Below are positions 33,142 to 44,054 of a stretch of 64,000 nucleotides of DNA, one piece after another. Made by a program: the position numbers and the translations under genes. This stretch comes from Cryphonectria parasitica EP155. Lineage: Eukaryota; Ascomycota; Sordariomycetes; Diaporthales; Cryphonectriaceae. The stretch's first letter is position 1. Every line of letters begins with the position of its first letter. Where the stretch lies: contig NW_024468911.1 in assembly GCF_011745365.1 (NCBI RefSeq), positions 1,482,759 through 1,546,758 of the forward strand. The letters run 5' to 3'. Below the pieces are notes generated by a model. It saw only the letters and a program-made list of their open reading frames with translations. It searched no databases and was not told the DNA's origin.

Positions 33142-34524
33142 ATGGCCTCAGACGCGGATATCTCCTATGGCACTGGGACGGTCTCCCCCCTGCCCCCACC
33201 AGTGAAGAGAGATGTTGTCGCCATGGGCATACTCGGGCTGTTCTCCTTGCTGTCCTGTGCTGTCCTGTTTGTGCACATTTCCTACCGAGGCTTCACATCG
33301 CCAGAGAGCAAGAAGCAGGAGACACCGGTCGGCCTCGGCGCCGAAGACGCAAAAACATTCGACAAGTGGACACTTGGGGCAAATCGACAACAACAACAGC
33401 AGCAACAACAACAACATGAAGAACAACAGAACACCTCAGATATGACAAAAGTCTTCTCGCAGAACCCTCAAAGCCGAGATAGCAAGGCTGCGGCGCGCCC
33501 GGGGTACAACTCGTTCCTCACCCTGATTCACCACCTCCTAGTGGCCGACATGTTTCAGGCCATGTCGTTCGTCCTCAGCCTGCACTGGTGGCGCTACGAC
33601 GGGATATTTGTGCCATCGACGGCCTGTGCGGCGCAGGGGTTCTTCATCAACCTCGGGAGCCTCTCGAGCAGCGCCCTGCTGGTCGCCATGTCGTTCAATA
33701 CTCTGCTCACGAGCGTCTGGGGGTATAAGTTAACCTGGCGTGCGGTCTGGTTCATCACGGCCAGCAGTTGGGTCTTTGCATTCGGCGTGTCCTTTGTTAA
33801 CCTTGGAGTCGCGCGAAGCTTCTCGGCTCGGAAGGAGTGGTACTATGCCAGGTCCAAGTCGTTATGCTGGGTGAACTGGAAATATGCGTCAAAATATGGC
33901 ATTTGGCTTCAGAATTTCTGGATCACCCTGTCTATCGGGGTTACTATCATCTGCTACCTGTGGATCTTTGTTTCATGGGTGTGTCATAAACGGTTAATTA
34001 GGCGAGGGCGGTGGTTGAGGAGCGAAAGTGAGCCGCGGGGCTTATCTTCTTCTGGCCTGCACTCGGCATTCCTGGTCTATCCCGTCATTTTTATCATCTG
34101 CGCTGGTCCCATTCTGCTCGTTGGCCTTGTTGCCGCAGGCGGTACTGAGATTACTAACACGTACCTATCGTTCGTGTCGATCCTCTCGTCGGTGACGGGG
34201 CTGCTGGATGCGATCCTCTGGTCCACGACCATCCTGTTCAGCTCGAACCAAGAGCTCGAGGAAGTTGGTCTTGGCAAATACAACTTCGTCCGGACTCCGG
34301 AAAGAGACTACGGAAATATAGTCTGGGTCGAAGGGGCGACGAGGCGAGGGCAAAGCAGGGACGGGAATATAGAAGGGCCGTGCGGGCAGAGATGGTGGAA
34401 GCTTAACGGTGGCGAGGGTGGCTCGTCGGGCAGCAACCGGGGGGACAACAACCGCCATAGGGAGGAGGGCATCCATCTGGACACGATTACAACAGTTACA
34501 GTGGATTATGTGCGGCCAGGGTGA
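33142..34524 (+). CDS. seven-transmembrane receptor, fungal cAMP-receptor/Git3-like GPCR
   Basis: A single exon gives 460 residues from the ATG at 33142 (context CAAGATGGC), preferred over a non-ATG codon 13 codons upstream. Seven hydrophobic segments are visible at about residues 24-47, 125-148, 162-190, 198-224, 253-280, 307-332 and 339-366. Cysteines C162 and C242 in the first two extracellular regions could form the usual GPCR disulfide. After TM7 comes LDAILWSTTILFSSNQELE, and then a cytosolic tail with NFVRTPERDYGN, typical of this fungal receptor class. The loop between TM1 and TM2 is about 77 residues long and carries nine glutamines (83-91), encoded mostly by CAA. Ligand unknown; carbon or cAMP-pathway sensing is the family expectation. 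A GTGAGT overlaps the stop codon, so an additional 3' exon is possible. Confidence 0.8.
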   Translation: MASDADISYGTGTVSPLPPPVKRDVVAMGILGLFSLLSCAVLFVHISYRGFTSPESKKQETPVGLGAEDAKTFDKWTLGANRQQQQQQQQQHEEQQNTSDMTKVFSQNPQSRDSKAAARPGYNSFLTLIHHLLVADMFQAMSFVLSLHWWRYDGIFVPSTACAAQGFFINLGSLSSSALLVAMSFNTLLTSVWGYKLTWRAVWFITASSWVFAFGVSFVNLGVARSFSARKEWYYARSKSLCWVNWKYASKYGIWLQNFWITLSIGVTIICYLWIFVSWVCHKRLIRRGRWLRSESEPRGLSSSGLHSAFLVYPVIFIICAGPILLVGLVAAGGTEITNTYLSFVSILSSVTGLLDAILWSTTILFSSNQELEEVGLGKYNFVRTPERDYGNIVWVEGATRRGQSRDGNIEGPCGQRWWKLNGGEGGSSGSNRGDNNRHREEGIHLDTITTVTVDYVRPG

Positions 34525-35225
34525 GTCTTTTGCCCAGGAAGAGGCATTGGTCTAGGAAGATCACGAAAGTCCTAGGTCAGTCGACGAAAGAGACTCCTAA
34601 TATATATTTATCTTGGCACAGAACGAGACCTTCGTATTCTTATACAGGAAACATAATACTCCCCATCTCCTCTTATCTAAAAAAAAAAAAAAATGGTTCG
34701 AGAGTGATCTCATTATGATGTCGTGAACAAGGGCAAAAAAATCTAAAACCTCTTCTAGTGCACGGGCATGGCCCAAGATGTTATCAAACCTAAAAGAAAG
34801 GAAAAGTAAGGAAAAAGAACAAACAGGGCTCATGAAATGAGACGTCCTTTAAGCATGGAGAAGACCTCGGGAGGTGGTTACTTCATCTAGGACATGTTAC
34901 CTGCAAGGCAGGACGCTTCTAATGGCGGTACAAAATAGATATGCATGAGCCGCCTTTTTACGATTCGGTCGGGTCGCATCTCTGGACCTACTCTTTCCTA
35001 AAACCATACACACGAATCATGCCTGGAAATAAACAAGAGAGTATATTCTGCTGCGAGGCCCAGCCCGGCATATCAAGGCTATATCAGAATGATTTCTCAA
35101 TCTTCAATCCCATGGTTCGCAGCATAACCGCCACGAAGCACAAGCGAGGCAGGACGGTGGAAGAAGTATTTGTCCCGCGTGGTTCCACATTGACCCCAGT
35201 CTCTGGCCACTGACCGAGTTCATAG
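34525..35225. other. intergenic or 5' part of the next gene
   Basis: Contains an A13 run near 34680 and a 90-residue frame at 34941-35213 that could include a first exon of the following phosphatase-like gene. A second frame at about 35180-35275 reads WFHIDPSLWPLTEFIG and VEPTASWQGLEE, which looks like the missing N-terminal part but is one base out of frame with the downstream exon. Confidence 0.45.
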
Positions 35226-36346
35226 GTGACAACGGACTCGTCGAACCTACAGCCAGCTGGCAAGGACTGGAGGAGAGTCAAGGAGCGGCTTGATAGTGAT
35301 AGTCGCTACAAGCTCGTGTTCATCATTCGACACGGCGCGGCAGAGCATAACCAGCGACAGGATGCTTGGGATCGCCGCCTCTACGATGTGAGCCACCATT
35401 CCCAAAAAAAAAAAAAGCCAATTGCATACCTCGTCTCATGATGAGGATGGCATGGCGCTGAGACAGAGAGAGGCAGAGATACTCGTCCAAGAACTGGGAC
35501 GCAGCAAACAAGGACTTGTCGACACAGGGCAAGGTGCAAGCTCAAGATGCAGCGATCCGGCTGATGCAGCACACAGGCGGCCTGACACCACAAAGCTTCT
35601 ACACCGGCCCGCATTTACGATGCATAACCCAAACCACCATCATGGCAAAGATACTCTCTGGTAGAGCCCACCCGCACGTCGCGATCATGGATGAGATGAG
35701 GGAGTGGATGGGCTTTGGCCATGACGAGGTGACGGACTGCCGGGGCACAAAGAGCCAGATCAGCCACCGCGTTCGAGACCGGGGCGCCATTGCTATATTC
35801 GGAGGTGACGACTTCCCTGAGCAAGACGAGATGTTTGAGGAGCGGGTACGGTCTGGCGAATCGGTCGAGGAGCTTTGGATCGACGTTGACCGACGCTGGC
35901 TGAGGGCCCTGGAGTTCATCTGGCAGGTGGACGACCACAACGTCATCTGTATCTGCTCCAACAATAGGTCGCTGCAGTCACTCCTTCGTCTTGTTGGGTT
36001 TCCCTGCAGCGTGGAAACTCTCGAGGATGAATTTGGCATTCTCAATCTACAGAACTCAGCCATCATTCCTCTTCTTATCAAGAGGACGCCGACAGAGGAA
36101 GGGCTTGAGGACTGGAACGACGCATGCACTTACTGGGAGGATATAGAGAAGCCCATCATCATTGCACAGCGGGAGAGAGACTATGCGGAGGGTGAGCAGT
36201 TGGCCCGGAACATGTCCAATGATGATGCCAACCGGTTCATACTGGAGTTGGGCCCTAGGGAGCGAGAGGAATTCAGATTGCATCGACTCGGATGGGAGGG
36301 CTCACAGGCTTGCAAAATATACGATAAACTAGCTTCAGACAGATAG
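35226..36346 (+). CDS. histidine phosphatase (phosphoglycerate-mutase-like) protein, 5' end uncertain, probably inactive
   Basis: Exons 35226-35387 and 35513-36346 are joined in phase 0 across a 125-nt intron (GTGAGC donor, ACAAG acceptor, with an A13 run inside). They encode about 331 residues without a clear start ATG. The first catalytic motif is intact: KLVFIIRHGAAEHN. The following arginine motif (YTGPHLRCITQTT) and the acid (MDEMREWMGFG, DCRGTKSQI) are present. The second catalytic histidine, normally in an SH(G/S)G-like motif, is replaced: VICICSNNRSLQSLL. The enzyme is therefore expected to be inactive or strongly altered. Upstream, family-like residues at about 35180-35275 lie in another frame, one base off, so either an intron is missed or the gene carries a frameshift. 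It could be an ageing pseudogene whose long 3' exon is still open. Confidence 0.65.
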
Positions 36347-37440
36347 AGCTGATAGACCAATGGGGATTTACAGAATTGAAGTGTTCGTGCAATGCCCCTA
36401 TGGCTCCTTTCACGAGACTTGGTTCGTGCAACACATGCATCACTAGGCAGTCGGTACGTCAGTACATACTTCCTACACAGAACAAACTCTTTCTCTACAA
36501 GCATGTCCGCAAGGCTCCTCAGGGAGTGACAAAAGATATGGGATCCGGACAGAAGAATGAAGCCTTTGGACCTTGAAGTCAATGAAAGGCCGTTGAATTG
36601 ATGTCCATGATCACGTGCAATACCAGGAGGAATCAGCGGCTGGGGCCACTGCCTAGCATTAGGACTAAGCCCGTTGAGCAATAGGTAGAAGACTGACTCG
36701 TCGCTGACCACTGACCTTTGGCAGCAGTGCTGAGGGTGCAACAGGATGATTTCATTTCATCATTTTTCAAAGCATTTCACGTAGCATCTCAAAAGTCTAC
36801 GAAGCAAGTACTTTTTTTGTATAACCATAAATGTAACTTTTGCTCTCTCGAAAAAAAAGCCAAGGCTTTCTCTCTGTCTACCAACTTTGGACATCAAAGT
36901 CTGAAATGGGTTGAGCTTGCTCGGTGTCGATATCTTTTGCACAAGTAGATAGACTTTAAGATTTCGATCTCGCATCGGCTCTGGTAGTCGGGAGCCGCCG
37001 TCCTCGCCCGGGGGGGGGGGGGGTTAAAAAGGCAGGGGTCCTGTAATATCAACATTTCTCTTCATCTTCTTGTCTCACTGCAAGGCGGCATCCTTGGACG
37101 TCTCGTTCGTCTGGTCCCTTGGGTGCCAATACATCAATCATCATGTCAAGCAAAGTTTAGCCCGCATCCCGCATCGACGGCACGCTGCAGTGGAGATGGG
37201 CAATATGAGAAGGAGCACCCCCCTGGCGTAGCGCGGAATTCGTGTCGTTGGTGGGTGTAACCGTCTATCCGAAGCCCTCCGGAAAGAGGAAGAGAGAGGG
37301 TGCAATGGTCATGAATCCGTAACCCCTGAAGAAGCGAGAGGAAGGAAGAGGGTTGCCGCACGTGGAGGGTGACTAGGCATATTTGCTGACATGTATGCAT
37401 GGAAGCTATATGGCGCCGTTCAACTTACTTCTGGGTGTTT

Positions 37441-37470
37441 GGGGGCCAAACAGGGGGGGGGGAGGGAGGG
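37441..37470 (+). other. potential G-quadruplex motif
   Basis: Runs of 5, 10, 3 and 3 G separated by loops of 7, 1 and 1 bases on the + strand meet the G3-N1-7 pattern. Folding in the cell is not shown by sequence. Confidence 0.6.
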
Positions 37471-39159
37471 AGGACAAACGCCGGTGCAGGGCGGAGACAA
37501 TGGGGCATTTCTTCCACTCCTCTGTCGCTAGCCACCACGGTCGTATCACCCTCAAGCCAAGGACGGCCGAAATTCCGCCCGTCGAGGGTTAAAAACTCAA
37601 ATACGAGAAGGAGAAAGAGAGGGAAGGAAAGAAAAACCACCAAAAACCGAAAACTTAAAACCAATTGATGCTGCCGTGAATCGTTCAGAACATCTAGGGA
37701 GCAAAACTGTTGTGACACATGACATAGCTTGTGGTACCACGTACAAACCAAGGGATGGATGGCACTCCTTATGGCGTTCCGCGCGCTGGCGGGAGGAAGT
37801 GAAGAAAAAGGTCATGGTGGCCGAGGTGCATCCGGGTGGCTTCGTTGCCGATGCAGTGCACCGCAAGGTCACCCGTTCTCATTCGTCGGGTGTTTTATTC
37901 AAGGGCTCACGGGCCCCAGGCTGAAGCGTCACCACGGGCACTTGCTGTGAGCTGAAGGATTCGAGCAGGCATGGTTCCTACCATCCAACCCAACCCCCCC
38001 CCCCCCTTCTCCTTCTATGGGACCAACGAGGTTGTTGTGGTTGGCTGTGGGTGGGATACGACAGGCACATACTGTACTATGATACATGCAGCTAGGTTTG
38101 AACAACATCAGGGGGGCCAAAAGCGCACGCATGCCGTCTGGTTCTGGGGTCCTGTCTCCCTTTTTCCTTGGGTTTAAGATGGGGTTTTTGTTGACGGTGG
38201 TCGGCTGCTGTTGTCCCTATGTAAGTCGGCCCCAGTTTCTATCCAGCTGTGACTCTGCCCAATGATGGAGAAGAAGAGAAGGGCAATAAAGGAAGAAAGG
38301 TGTTGTTGTTGTGTACACTGCCAGAGGACATGAGACTTTCCGAATTTAGGACACCTCATTTCAGGGCCTGGTGGCTTGATTGTGGTTTTGTGGTCTTAGC
38401 GAAATCCTTCCGGGGTTACTGGCTCGGCTTTTCTCTTCTGATGTCCTCGTCCTCCCTTTGTTGGAGAGTCTCTCTCCTCTCTCTCTCTCTCCCTCCCTAT
38501 CTGTGCAGCACCATCGTTACTACCTCGCAGGAACGGACAGTTTTGGGCCGATGTGCACCATTACCTTTTTGACTTCTTACCTTTTCGCCGCCGAAGGATT
38601 TGGTGTGGGTGGTGTCTGTGCAGTTTCAGGCCGAAGGCCATACGAGGAGGGGAAGAGAAGGGATGAGGAAGGCTCTTCGTTTTGTGATCTGACAAGAACG
38701 GCTGTTAGCACCCTTTTTCGCCGTGACGTAGGCACTGTAAGATGCAGCATCAAGAACAAGCAGGTTCCGCGAGACGTCGGCGAGGTTTCTGCGAGGTCAT
38801 GCAAACTCGCAACCAAGTTATGTACTTGGCAGTAATGATGAGCTGGACAAAACGGCCCCCACAAACCAAGCCAGCTTCCCTCGTTCAAAGGAATGAGAGT
38901 GGGTGCTACGCGTGTGCGTCAGTCTTTTCTCTCTGTGATTCCACCCGCTCTCCAGGCTGAACGGCACACCACCCATCTCCCGATGATTCTCCTGTGTGCC
39001 TGTCTCTCCCACCTGAAGTAATTCCCCTGATCCACTGTTTGCGTTGCTGTTGGTAGTTTTAGGTCGACATATGGTACCTGGTCGGCGGGTGCTGAGTGGT
39101 TCGCTACTCCACATCTACGTCGACGAAAGGACCAGCTAAGATAGATTCATTGGGTCCCC

Positions 39160-39189
39160 GGGTCTTGGGGGTGGGGGACACACTGGGGG
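39160..39189 (+). other. potential G-quadruplex motif
   Basis: Runs of 3, 5, 5 and 5 G with loops TCTT, T and ACACACT meet the canonical pattern. It lies 1.45 kb before the start codon of the next + strand gene, possibly in its leader or promoter. Confidence 0.6.
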
Positions 39190-40637
39190 CTCCTCCACCC
39201 GCGCTGTCACTCGGGCCACAAGGCGAGTTCAGCCCAGCCAGTTAGCACCACCAGTCAGCGGCAGCCGCCAGCGAGCGCCCCAGGGAAACCAGGGTCTTTT
39301 GTTCTTCTCTCCCCCTCCTTCCCCCCTGCACACACATACCATTGATTTACCACTACGAGTCTGCCTCTCCAAGTTGCTCACTCTCGCTCTTTGCTCAGCT
39401 CATTTCAGCTCACTGATAGAGAGCTCGAGCCCTGGTCCATGATGTACTTTTCTCCTTTTTATCTTTCGTCTCTCTCTCTCTCTCTCTTTCTAGAGACCCC
39501 AAAAAATTAGACTCGAGGTCTCAGCCAAGAAATAGAAGTAAAGGAAAGAAATTGAGTAAATTCGTAGACAAGGACGAGGGTTTGCAGCATTCCATCTCGC
39601 AGTATCGCACCGCGGGTGGGACCGCTTACCTATCACGAAATAGGTAGCGCTCCCCGGTGGTGCCTCAGCCTACTTGGCCCCAGTCTGCAGCTTGTCGGTC
39701 AATATCCCCAATCCCCCCCAACCCAACGACCAAAACCAACAGCAGCAATGGGCTGGAAGGGACAGGGAGAGAGAAAAAGAAGAGCATGAATTGGATTTTT
39801 TCTCTTTTCTCCCTTCCTCCTCTTCCTCTCTTTCTCGCAGTGGCCCTTACATAGCATCCAATCCTAGCCCTCCTCATCTTCGTCCTCGTGGCACCCCGGC
39901 GCCCTTGTGCCTTCCCTTTCTTATTTTCTTCAGATCCCTTTCTGACGACGAGGGCGCTCGCACCACTCTTGCCTGCTACCCTGGCAGTCCAGAAAGTAGC
40001 GGGCCCATCTCTTCTTCGTCCTTCTCTTCTTGCCCGCCTCCGCTGCTTTTGGCCCCCCACCCCCCCAAACTATCTTTCATCATACCTACATACACAATTA
40101 AGAGGCTATACGACCATCTGCTCGCCTCACCTACGCCATCAACAAACACTCTCCACGACCCTCCACGACCTACCAACCGACCTTTTTCTAACCGCGCATC
40201 CGAGCCTCCACTCTCCTGCCCCAGCTCCCAGAGACCTATCTCAACCATATGGGCCAGCCTCTCCCGCACACACCTGGTCCAGTGCTGCCACCTGCTGAGG
40301 AGAACAGTGCCAACCAGTGATTCCAGGGCCGGCTTGGCCTCGACCACTATTGGTATGTGATAGTTCCTCAATCCGGTCTGTGTTCACATGAGAAGAATCA
40401 CTACTTCGAGCACTTTGAAGCCATTCGATACTACAATATAGCAGTATAGGGTCGAAATGATCGCCAGGAAACTGACTCGCAATAGTGAATCCAATAGCTC
40501 CTACAGCTAGTGCGACGGGCACACCCAGAGCAGATCGACTAAAAAAGAGTTATTCATCCTCGGACCGGCGTCAGATCCGTTGGAATAACCGCGATCGCCG
40601 TGCAATACGCAGTCAGCAAACCCCTCCGGCGGCAATC

Positions 40638-41282
40638 ATGGGGTGCCTCTCGTGGGGGAGGAAGAAGAGCAGCCTGCCGGAGCCGCAGAGAATTATTGAG
40701 ACACCACGGCTGGTGGAGGTGGTGCCCGAGAGGAGACAGACGATCAGGGCGACGACCGAGTTCAAATGGCCCGCCCGCATCAGCGACGTGGCGCCCACGT
40801 CGAGCGTGACCCAGCTGCACCAGCAGATCCAACCCGTGCCGGAGAAGGAGGTGCTCGTGAGCACGCCCACGAGCTTCCTCAGCCCGCGCACGCCGTCACC
40901 ACTCCACATGATGCATCACAACCACCACCAACCAGACTATCACATTTCGCCACAGGTGTATAGCTGTCAGCAGTGTCGACAGGATGGGCAGATTGAGCAG
41001 TTCGAACAGCAACTACAGCAACAAAAACAACAAAAAGCACGACAGCGACAATATCAACAGCCAGTACCACAGAAAAAGCAGAAATATCCGACGGGATCTC
41101 AGCAGGAGCCGGCCGAACTGCCACCGAACGATCTCTCAGAGCTCTACCCCCTGCCGCAGGAATTGCCTGCAGGAACACCGCCCCTCATCTTCCCTCAAGA
41201 GTTGGAAGGGACCTTGGGCACACCGATATCCAAGACGGCACCGAGGACGATACCGAGGAGCCGCTTTTCATATCAGACATGA
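40638..41282 (+). CDS. unknown Gln/Pro-rich protein with Met-Gly-Cys N-terminus
   Basis: A single exon of 214 residues. I do not recognise the family. The first in-frame ATG gives MGCLSWGRKKSS: glycine 2 and cysteine 3 are where N-myristoylation and palmitoylation occur, and basic residues follow, so membrane attachment is possible, although residue 6 is tryptophan rather than the favoured Ser/Thr. Residues 25-60 are rich in Glu, Arg and Thr (VEVVPERRQTIRATTEFKW). A histidine cluster (HMMHHNHH) is followed by one CxxC pair (CQQC). A glutamine-rich stretch (about 120-150, EQQLQQQKQQKARQRQYQQ) and a proline-rich end (PLPQELPAGTPPLIFP) complete it. Open reading without stop over 645 nt, good start context (CATCATGGGG region) and a very long upstream leader region support a real gene. 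Function cannot be inferred. Confidence 0.55.
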   Translation: MGCLSWGRKKSSLPEPQRIIETPRLVEVVPERRQTIRATTEFKWPARISDVAPTSSVTQLHQQIQPVPEKEVLVSTPTSFLSPRTPSPLHMMHHNHHQPDYHISPQVYSCQQCRQDGQIEQFEQQLQQQKQQKARQRQYQQPVPQKKQKYPTGSQQEPAELPPNDLSELYPLPQELPAGTPPLIFPQELEGTLGTPISKTAPRTIPRSRFSYQT

Positions 41283-42677
41283 CCCCTTCATATTCGGGCA
41301 CCGTTGTGTCTGGCGTACACTGAATGCTGATGATGACTTTCATGCATGTATCGTATATATAGCCTGGAGGGAGGGTTGTTATTTTTTTTTTTTAATTTTT
41401 TTTCTTATCATGTGTATAGCAGCATAGCATGGTGGCGTGGGAGTTTCTACGTATAGCTTGTTTGATACCTCTATTCCGATCTTCTGGAATACATAACTTC
41501 ACTATGTCTTGAATTCTTGCTGCAATGGTTCACTCAGGAGGTGAGATGAGGGGAGAGGAACATCCGCGTGATATGCTGGCCGAGGCATCCGCTGTATTTG
41601 CACCCCTGCTCCTGCAGCAGCAGCTTTGACCCATGCTTGTTCTGATATAGGCATAGATCATTTCTCCTTCACACAAAGAATATTAGTTCAGAGGACCCGG
41701 CCTGTCATGCACGCAAAGATCCCACGGCCTGTTCCTTCGTCCCATGAGAGGCCCGCGGGCGGGCCCCGGCCACCTGGGCGGGCCACTGCGGCAGGACGCT
41801 GTATGTATGAGTATACATTTACCCCTCAGAAATCCCCATCAGAGTCCAGGCCACGCCAGGCCAGAAACTCAAATCATGATCTTGACGGCTCGCTGCCGAA
41901 CGGAGCCATCTCCACCATTCTCGAAAAATATGTCCTGCCATAGCAGGTGGGTGGGTGTGATGTCTGGGATCGACTCGGCTCCACAGGGAGGGACGAAGGG
42001 GAATTCCTCCGAGGAGCTCCCTGTGCCTGGGACTGACTTGTTTGTGTGACTGGAGCATCAGTGGAGAGAAAGGTTTCTGCAGTATGAGTATGAGCAAGGT
42101 TCAACGGCAGTATAGGACAGCAGATCACTTGATTACACAGGAATTTGTCCTCGCTCTGTGGTGTCTCATCAAGTTGTCAATCAATTTCGAGGAAGGTACT
42201 GAGTGCATAGTGCTGTAGTTGTAAGTAATAGCAGTACTATAGTATTATACTATAGCAAGTATTAGAGTAGGTGACAGCAGTTAGCTCTTGGAGCCTGGCA
42301 CCCCCCCCCCCCGCCCGGGGCCAAGGTGAACCTCTCCACGTTTTTTTCAAGGATACTGGTGGCCCGGTTCAGGGCCCGGTCTACAGGGACCTACCCCACT
42401 ACCTACCTTCCCAGGGCACGCGGATCTCGAAACGAAACCTTGAACCGCTGCGGCGCCAAAATTTCGAACAAGCTTTCTCCGTTCGCGAACCAGACCTTTT
42501 TTATTTGTCGAAGAATCCTCCAGAGCTGACAGGATCGTCTCACTGAGAAAAAGGGCCCCAGGTGGACAAGCCTCCCTTCCCTCTCCCCTCTACCAACTTG
42601 ATCTCCGGTCTTCGATCCTTTCTTGCGTTCATCAGCCATAGCCCCACGAAACAGAACGTCAACCGAAGAGAGAGAAG
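41283..42677. other. intergenic, no gene recognised
   Basis: The 3' flank of the MGC gene with T-rich stretches near 41385-41400, then a perfect 9-bp-arm palindrome (42237-42255), a C12 run (42301-42312), and the promoter and leader of RPC37. No frame has a family signature. Confidence 0.6.
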
Positions 42678-44054
42678 ATGAACGTCGACCCTACGCTCAT
42701 CGACCCAGCCCTCGCGGCGCCCTCAGTCCAGACCATGAACGGCAGCACCAGCGATGAGGACGATCCAATTGTCGGCACCTTCAACATCCTCCTCGGCCCT
42801 CCACTCGCCGCCAACCGCCGCGTCCTGATCCTTGAGCACCCCAACAAGACAGACGGCAAGAAGCCCGCCCGCGCCCCCATGGAGCTGCGCGTCAAGCCCA
42901 CCACGGGCATGGTCGAGCTCGACTTCCCCGTCGACTACAACACCGCCTACGACCGCACCAAGGGTCTGAACTGGGGCACCAACCTGCACAAGAGCACCGA
43001 GGCCAAGAAGGGCGGGAGCCACGGCCTGGCGGGCGGTTTCGGCGTGGGTGCACCGCCGCCCCGGGTAAGGGCAGGCGGCGCGGCGGGAGGGCGCGGTGAC
43101 GAGATCTTGGATATGGGCATGGACTGGGGCGAGGCACTGCGGAGGGACTTTGTGCTGCGGACGCAGACGCTGGGCGGACAGACGCCTGATGTGAGCGCCG
43201 AGAGCAAGTACATGGTTGGTGTCTTTGCCGGAAGTATGTTTCTCCCCCTCCCTATTGCTTCTCCTTGTTTGTTCTTCTTTTGGTCCTCTGTTCAAAACCC
43301 TTCTGAGGAACGCTAATTTGACCTCTTTCTTCTCTTTCCAGGTAATCTTCACCTCACACCTGCGTCATCCCTCGTCCACCTCCGTCCACAGCTTCACCAC
43401 ATTGATGCGACGACCGAGCAGGAGCGCCTAGCCCGCGGTGCCGGGGCAGCAGGCGCAGCGGGCGCGACCAAAGAGGCCGCCCGCGCGATCCACATGACCA
43501 TCAAACAGACCAAGGACGGCGACGAGGAGATCATGCAGGAGACGATGGCGGACCGGCTCAGGAAGGTGCAGACCGAATCCTGGCGGCGCATGCGCTATGT
43601 GCACGAGGAGGCCATGGACAGCTGGGCCGTGAGCGAGGAGACCCTGTACCTGCAGGCTCCGTCCCAGGGCAAGGCCGCGGGGAAGCAGCCCGAGAACGGC
43701 GAGGGCGAGGCCACAGCGGTGAACGCGCACGGGCTCGCGGAGCTGGCTGAGCAGGTCGCCGCGCTGAGGACGGGGATGGACGAGGACGGCATGCTGGAGA
43801 CGACGAGCGGCATCGTCAAGGAGAGGCCGGCCAAGGTCGAGATCTCAGATGACGAGCCGTCTGCCCCATCGTCTGCCGCTCATGCAAAGGGCAAGGGCAA
43901 GGCCGCCGATACGACCAGCAGCAGCAGCACCACCAGGCCGGCTGCGCGCGCGAAGGCGACAACCACAGCGCGAAGGGGTAAGAGAGCATCCACCACAACC
44001 AACGATGCCGCCAAGGCGGGGCCTTCGACGAGCGCTACGAAGAACGATTCATGA
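42678..44054 (+). CDS. RPC37: RNA polymerase III subunit RPC37 (RPC5/Sin family)
   Basis: Exons 42678-43233 and 43342-44054 join in phase 1 across a 108-nt intron (GTATGT, TTTCCAG) to give 422 residues. The N-terminal conserved block is typical: DDPIVGTFNILLGPPLAANRRVLILEHPN, then MELRVKPTTGMVELDFPVD and YDRTKGLNWGTNL with GGSHGLAGGFG. After the intron, GSNLHLTPASSLVHLRPQLHHID matches the family's dimerisation strand. The C-terminal third is Lys/Ala/Ser/Thr-rich and disordered. Rpc37 pairs with Rpc53 in a TFIIF-like module needed for termination and re-initiation by Pol III. It is convergent with PAT1; an 805-bp 3' interval separates the stops. Confidence 0.9.

Larger units (their letters stand above)
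36347..40637. other. 4.3-kb gene-free, low-complexity region
   Basis: No frame here has a family signature; a 228-residue frame at 39674-40360 is Ser/Pro-rich low complexity and not supported. The region holds a G14 run (37010-37023), a C13 run (37994-38006), two potential G-quadruplex motifs (37441-37470 and 39160-39189) and CT microsatellites near 38480 and 39468-39492. The pyrimidine-rich right half resembles a long promoter or 5' leader of the gene starting at 40638. Confidence 0.55.

Noticed and set aside
39674..40360. 228-residue Ser/Pro-rich frame
   Set aside because: Low complexity, without a good ATG, and located in a pyrimidine-rich leader-like region; no recognisable domain.
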